Source of the DNA: UBA1731 sp045595285
GTDB taxonomy: Bacteria; Verrucomicrobiota; Kiritimatiellia; RFP12; UBA1067
Reading direction: 5' to 3'
Length of the DNA stretch: 64,000 nt
Assembly: GCA_045595285.1 (NCBI GenBank)
Contig: JAZOAC010000138.1
Location: 5,074 to 69,073 of the forward strand
A model generated the notes under the pieces. That model did not search any database and was not told where the DNA came from. It saw only the letters and a program-made list of their open reading frames with translations. The position numbers and the translations under genes were made by a program. Positions within the stretch are counted from its first letter, which is position 1; every line of letters starts with the position of its first letter. Shown here one piece after another: positions 61,458-64,000 of this stretch.

Positions 61458-63734
61458 TTACCGGTTACTTTTTATCACAGAAAAGCCGTTCGTGACGGCA
61501 TCGACAAGTTTGCCGGTGTAAAAGAGTTTCGTTTCGAGCCGGTAAAGATGCGGAGATTCCGGAGCCCCCGGTTTTGGCTTTCTGATGGTCATTCCATCCT
61601 CCCCCAGGACACGGTTCTCGATGCGCACATCGCCGCCCCATGCCTCCGGTACGGGTGAAATGCTTTTCACGAACGGAAGCGGTCCCTTTATCTTGACATC
61701 GGCGTGAACCTTCGCTGTACCATCGGGCATGATCTTCGTTGATATGGGAACTCCCTTATGCCCGACATGAACGGGAGCCGTCCGTACGAGTCTCAAACTT
61801 CCATATAAAGACCTGTCGCCCGTAATCTCTATGCGGTTCTCGACGCCCGGCTTCCTGACGGCAGGCGTAAGATTGACCCGATATGCCGCCATTCCTCCAT
61901 TTTCGCCGCCCACGCGCATACCGTTGAGATAGACTTCAATATCACCCTTCACCCCGTCGATATCGAGAAACACCGACTGTCCTTCCGCGGAAGGCGGCAA
62001 TGTGAAACGCTTCTCCGCTTTCGTCTTGCAATTTCCCGCATTGACGAAACTCCAGCCTTCGCCAAAATCCGTCTCTTCCCTCAACGCCGTGTCCATGCGC
62101 GTATCGCTTGAACGGTCGATACCGTCGATCTTTACGTTCCGGCACTTGCGGATCACGAACGGCGGCTCTTCGCAGCCCGGATACAGATTGTTGTATTCGA
62201 CATGATTGTTCCGCCAGACAAGATTCTCCACCGAAAGCGCAAACAAGAGCGGCGAATCGAAACCGCTGAACACATTGTCTTCGATGAGCACATTCCCGTG
62301 ATAGCACTTTTTCTGTATTCCGGGATTGCGCACCACGGGATAGAAGGAGATCGCGGCTTTCGAATATCCGCCCGCCGCCGTATAGCAATTCGAGAATACA
62401 TTCCCCCTTATCACCACATCCCTACACGCACCCGACTCGTACCAGTAGTAATTGTCGCCCGAAAAGAGAATCGACGCCCCCGTAACCTTGTAAAAGAGGT
62501 TCGACTCAACCAGAACCGGTTTAGGCGTGGTGAAAAGCGTTCCTCGCGCTCTGTTGTGGCGCACGATATTGTTGCGGAAAACGGCGGCGCACTGATAGTC
62601 GGCGTTTTCGACGGCGTCCCCCACACCCCAACCTTTTGGCACATCCCGGTCGATGGTGATCTCAACCTCCCGCTCGTTCAGCATGTCTACCGCCGAAACC
62701 TTCACTTCCGGTCCGTTCTCAAGCCGTTCACCGTTCATGAACCGCAGCGTCTCGCCCGGCTTGAACACCTCGAACCCGATCGCCTGATGGTGCATGTACC
62801 GGCATTTGAGGGTGCGCCCGGAGACATTGGTGATCGCAAGGCATGTCGAATGAACGTTAATCGCATCATCCATCATTCCCTCGAACCAGGAATTCTCCAC
62901 GACAACCGTACCCTTCACATTGGAGAAATGCGTCGCGTCCGCATGGGAAGTGGCGTATCCGCCCGGACGCGGAAAGACTCCTGACGTTTTATCCTCCGCC
63001 TTTCCCGTTCCGCGCCACGTAACATTCTCGGAACGCTGGGCGATCAGAACCATCCCCTTTGCGTCATGGATGACAACATCCTCAAAGAGAACATTCTTCG
63101 AGTTGTAGACGACAATGGCGGGATTGTCGCGCCTGTCCGGCCGCAACACCGCAACATCCCCGACCTTGCAGCCGACACCGTATTTCGACAGATCGGCATC
63201 CACCGATATCTTTCCGTCGGGGAGCCGGACAAAGATGTTTTCCGCGAGAAACACATCCTCGGCCCCTGGAGTCTGTTCGAATGTCCTGCCGTTAAAAAGG
63301 CGGCAACTGCGGACACGGTTCGTGAATCCCTCGCCGACCATGAAAAGCAGCCCGTCCTTCACCATCATCGGACAACGCTTGCGGTCATAGTCCAGAATCG
63401 TCCTGCCGCCCTCGAAACCGGCAATCCGCGTCTCGGTGAGCATCGGCCGCGCATAATCCAGACGCAGATTGCGGATCGTCACGTTTTCGCAATCCCTGAC
63501 GAGAAACGCAATCCCCTCCCCGCGCACTTCCTCATAACGCCCCTTCGCATCATAGACGAAGTTCGTCTTCCCGACAATCGGATGTATCACCCTGTGCGAC
63601 GGACTCTGGTCATGATTGGAAATGTAGAAAGAATGCACTTCCCCTTTGGCGAAAAGACCACCATACAGCGATACAGCCGCCGCCAACAGGCTGCACGGCA
63701 AGAATGCAGTTTTGTTTCTCATGTTTGCTATCAT
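61458..63734 (-). CDS. GH110-like secreted alpha-galactosidase with a C-terminal GH2-type beta domain
   Basis: 758 residues. A signal-like N-terminus (AFLPCSLLAAAVSLYGGLF) is followed almost at once by FYISNHDQ, a GH110 motif that normally comes after ~40 more residues. Then right-handed beta-helix repeats run from about 50 to 560, with HADATHFSNVKG, ENSWFEGMMDDAINVHST and RNNIVRHNRARGTLF, strongly GH110 (alpha-1,3-galactosidase). Residues about 570-650 look like a galactose-binding-type sandwich, and 665-755 like a GH2 immunoglobulin domain (GAPESPHLYRLETKL). The ATG at 63734 has GGAG 9 nt upstream and overlaps the upstream gene's stop as ATGA. Confidence 0.8.
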   Translation of the reverse strand: MIANMRNKTAFLPCSLLAAAVSLYGGLFAKGEVHSFYISNHDQSPSHRVIHPIVGKTNFVYDAKGRYEEVRGEGIAFLVRDCENVTIRNLRLDYARPMLTETRIAGFEGGRTILDYDRKRCPMMVKDGLLFMVGEGFTNRVRSCRLFNGRTFEQTPGAEDVFLAENIFVRLPDGKISVDADLSKYGVGCKVGDVAVLRPDRRDNPAIVVYNSKNVLFEDVVIHDAKGMVLIAQRSENVTWRGTGKAEDKTSGVFPRPGGYATSHADATHFSNVKGTVVVENSWFEGMMDDAINVHSTCLAITNVSGRTLKCRYMHHQAIGFEVFKPGETLRFMNGERLENGPEVKVSAVDMLNEREVEITIDRDVPKGWGVGDAVENADYQCAAVFRNNIVRHNRARGTLFTTPKPVLVESNLFYKVTGASILFSGDNYYWYESGACRDVVIRGNVFSNCYTAAGGYSKAAISFYPVVRNPGIQKKCYHGNVLIEDNVFSGFDSPLLFALSVENLVWRNNHVEYNNLYPGCEEPPFVIRKCRNVKIDGIDRSSDTRMDTALREETDFGEGWSFVNAGNCKTKAEKRFTLPPSAEGQSVFLDIDGVKGDIEVYLNGMRVGGENGGMAAYRVNLTPAVRKPGVENRIEITGDRSLYGSLRLVRTAPVHVGHKGVPISTKIMPDGTAKVHADVKIKGPLPFVKSISPVPEAWGGDVRIENRVLGEDGMTIRKPKPGAPESPHLYRLETKLFYTGKLVDAVTNGFSVIKSNR

Positions 63735-64000
63735 CGTATAAACTCCTCAATTTTTCGACCATCTTTCAGCACGACAAGACCTTTCCCGTTGCCGTAACGA
63801 GTTCCGTTCCTATCGAAAAGTATAGTGAGATTAGCGCCGTGGTATCTGACGCCGTCCAGACGCCACCAGTCCCAGGATTCGGGAGCCAACGGTCTCACCT
63901 CGATGCGGCCGTCCTCGCGCGGAACGAGTCCACACAAACCCGAAATCACCAAATCGCAGAACGTGGAATGGTTGTAGTCCTTGCCGCGCTCGACATAGCG
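63731..64000 (-). CDS. C-terminal end of a glycoside hydrolase-like protein (partial)
   Basis: 89 residues in frame from the window edge, beginning RYVERGKDYNHSTFCD and continuing with ISGLCGLVPREDGRIEVRPL, WDWWRLDGVRYHG and TILFDRNGTRYGNGKGL. This tail is typical of large alpha/alpha-barrel glycosidases of the MGH1/GH63-like type. The N-terminus lies beyond the window. It is coupled to the GH110-like gene by an ATGA overlap, so the second glycan region continues outward. Confidence 0.75.
   Translation of the reverse strand, partial: RYVERGKDYNHSTFCDLVISGLCGLVPREDGRIEVRPLAPESWDWWRLDGVRYHGANLTILFDRNGTRYGNGKGLVVLKDGRKIEEFIR

Overview
The window reads as a chromosomal segment of a GC-rich, probably anaerobic, carbohydrate-degrading bacterium. 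I favour the PVC superphylum (Kiritimatiellota, Lentisphaerae or Verrucomicrobia-like). Supporting signs are a fused SecDF, a sodium-pumping decarboxylase, a TPR-ExbB-ExbD-ExbD module, SUMF1-fold proteins and several secreted glycan-active enzymes. This is an inference from gene content, since no rRNA is present. I saw no tRNA, rRNA, CRISPR array, prophage or insertion sequence.

Layout. Positions 1-14,967 hold minus-strand housekeeping genes: rimO (cut by the edge), a fused rpiB-glyA, tsaC, secDF, rpsL-rpsG, two unknown genes, the oadG-oadA-oadB sodium pump, a Tat lipoprotein phosphoesterase, a purine nucleoside phosphorylase and an orphan sugar-ABC ATPase. One plus-strand gene of unknown function (15,194-16,534) stands alone with its own good promoter and ribosome binding site. 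Positions 16,677-29,329 form one seven-gene minus-strand glycan operon: a TIM-barrel-like enzyme, a sugar porter, an AGE epimerase, a secreted GH43-GH2-GH43 protein, a small secreted protein, a SUMF1-fold protein and a second large secreted enzyme.

Positions 29,512-47,545 hold a class II aldolase, a lipoprotein, an unusual acyl-CoA dehydrogenase, pilB and pilT, an RNA-modification and methionine group (U32, tadA, yggU, metK), proA, and an envelope module (LolC/E-like permease, two ExbD, ExbB and two TPR proteins). Positions 47,643-49,315 hold two plus-strand genes (unknown, then hemW), followed by minus-strand larE.

Positions 50,364-64,000 form a second glycan region aimed at unsaturated uronic acids: kduD, a double heparinase II/III-like lyase, a KduI with a signal peptide, a DUF4861-like enzyme, an orphan EIIC of the galactitol PTS family, a GH88 unsaturated glucuronyl hydrolase, a GH110-like galactosidase and the end of another glycosidase. 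Read together, they suggest lyase cleavage and unsaturated-uronate release outside the cytoplasm, isomerisation there by exported KduI, uptake of the monosaccharide by the EIIC-like carrier without PTS phosphorylation, and reduction by cytoplasmic KduD. The later enzymes (KdgK, KdgA) are not in the window.

Several promoters share an extended -10 (TG-N-TATAAT). At four genes this lies only 7-8 nt before the start codon, which predicts leaderless mRNAs.
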